Position numbers and translations under genes: made by a program. A stretch of 64,000 nucleotides of DNA from Candidatus Peribacteria bacterium. Its GTDB lineage: Bacteria; Patescibacteria; JAEDAM01; Absconditabacterales; Absconditicoccaceae. Location of the stretch: positions 21,898 through 85,897 of the forward strand of contig JAITGP010000041.1 in assembly GCA_031280545.1 (NCBI GenBank), read 5' to 3'. This document shows positions 63,866 to 64,000 of the stretch, piece after piece (position 1 is the first letter of the stretch; every line of letters begins with the position of its first letter). The notes under the pieces are model-generated. The model saw only the letters and a program-made list of their open reading frames with translations, ran no database searches and was not told where the DNA came from.

Positions 63866-64000
63866 ATGACTACTCTAAGCCACCTCTTTGATATCAACAC
63901 CATTTTTTTCAGTATCTGGTGATATGATATGAGTTATATCGAGTTCTTTGGAACTATTTTCAATATCCTCTGTGTCCGACTAGCTTCTCGTAATAAGATT
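63866..64000 (+). CDS. pnuC: PnuC-like nicotinamide riboside transporter (partial)
   Basis: First 45 residues only; the gene runs off the window. MTTLSHLFDINTIFFSIWGYDMSYIEFFGTIFNILCVRLASRNKI contains the PnuC start pattern (YIEFFGTIFNILCV-x-LASRN) with a TGA glycine in IWGYDM. Its position after nadM supports an NAD precursor transporter. Confidence 0.8.

Overview
The window reads coherently only if UGA is translated as glycine (NCBI code 25). Dozens of reading frames are broken by in-frame TGA exactly where a conserved glycine is expected, for example both P-loop glycines of YchF, the SAM-binding glycines of PrmC, the P-loop entry of AtpD and the Nudix box of the NadM-like protein. All stops used here appear to be TAA or TAG. 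This code is known from Absconditabacteria (SR1) and Gracilibacteria, so the window is most likely a chromosomal piece of one of these small, AT-rich, host-dependent CPR bacteria. Nothing here separates the two phyla with certainty. Coordinates below are for code-25 genes, so many are longer than a standard-code annotation would give.

Layout. 1-5.4 kb: two odd tRNA-like genes, RNase Y, L34, a coiled-coil protein, an apparent S6-S18 ribosomal protein fusion, EF-Ts, a membrane protein, an unidentified structured RNA region and a SecE-like gene. 5.7-17.3 kb: YchF, the C-terminal half of UvrB, an EamA-like membrane protein, a class B penicillin-binding protein, PrmC, a DnaQ-exonuclease protein and BipA/TypA. 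17.4-20.1 kb: a block of unrecognised UGA-free genes on the minus strand. 20.2-28.4 kb: tRNA-Arg(CCU), a 1,427-residue PKD-type surface protein, a copper ATPase behind a CsoR-like operator, L9 and a small protein. 28.5-37 kb: a HEPN-like/CBS protein, an ABC-2 exporter, IF-2 and an LtaS-like sulfatase. 37-43.6 kb: a lipoprotein metalloprotease, two hidden cysteine-rich anchored proteins, an acidic protein, an isolated AtpD, FtsX and a VanW-like protein. 43.6-51.5 kb: a divergent locus resembling part of a type IV secretion system (two VirB6/TrbL-like polytopic proteins, a proline-rich membrane protein, two VirB2-like pilins and a TraC-like domain protein). 51.5-64 kb: a MutS-family ATPase, a DUF721/DciA-like protein, an MtaB-like methylthiotransferase, pyruvate formate-lyase, a secreted FISUMP/YadA-head-like protein and an NAD salvage operon (pncA, pncB, nadM-nudix, pnuC, the last running off the end).

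How it fits together. Translation and RNA-decay genes sit beside surface, secretion and salvage functions. Pyruvate formate-lyase and NAD precursor salvage suggest a fermentative organism with little biosynthesis. The large adhesin-like proteins, VirB2/VirB6-like proteins and peptidoglycan/envelope genes suit a cell that lives attached to another bacterium.

Recurrent non-coding patterns are also visible. Many core genes have promoters with a TTGNNN box, a 16-base spacer and TATACT-like -10. A second set (TTGACTTT, 17-base spacer) precedes several UGA-free minus-strand genes. There are GC-rich palindromic repeats inserted in frame in three protein genes, and a degenerate CTTTGCG-type repeat in four intergenic places.
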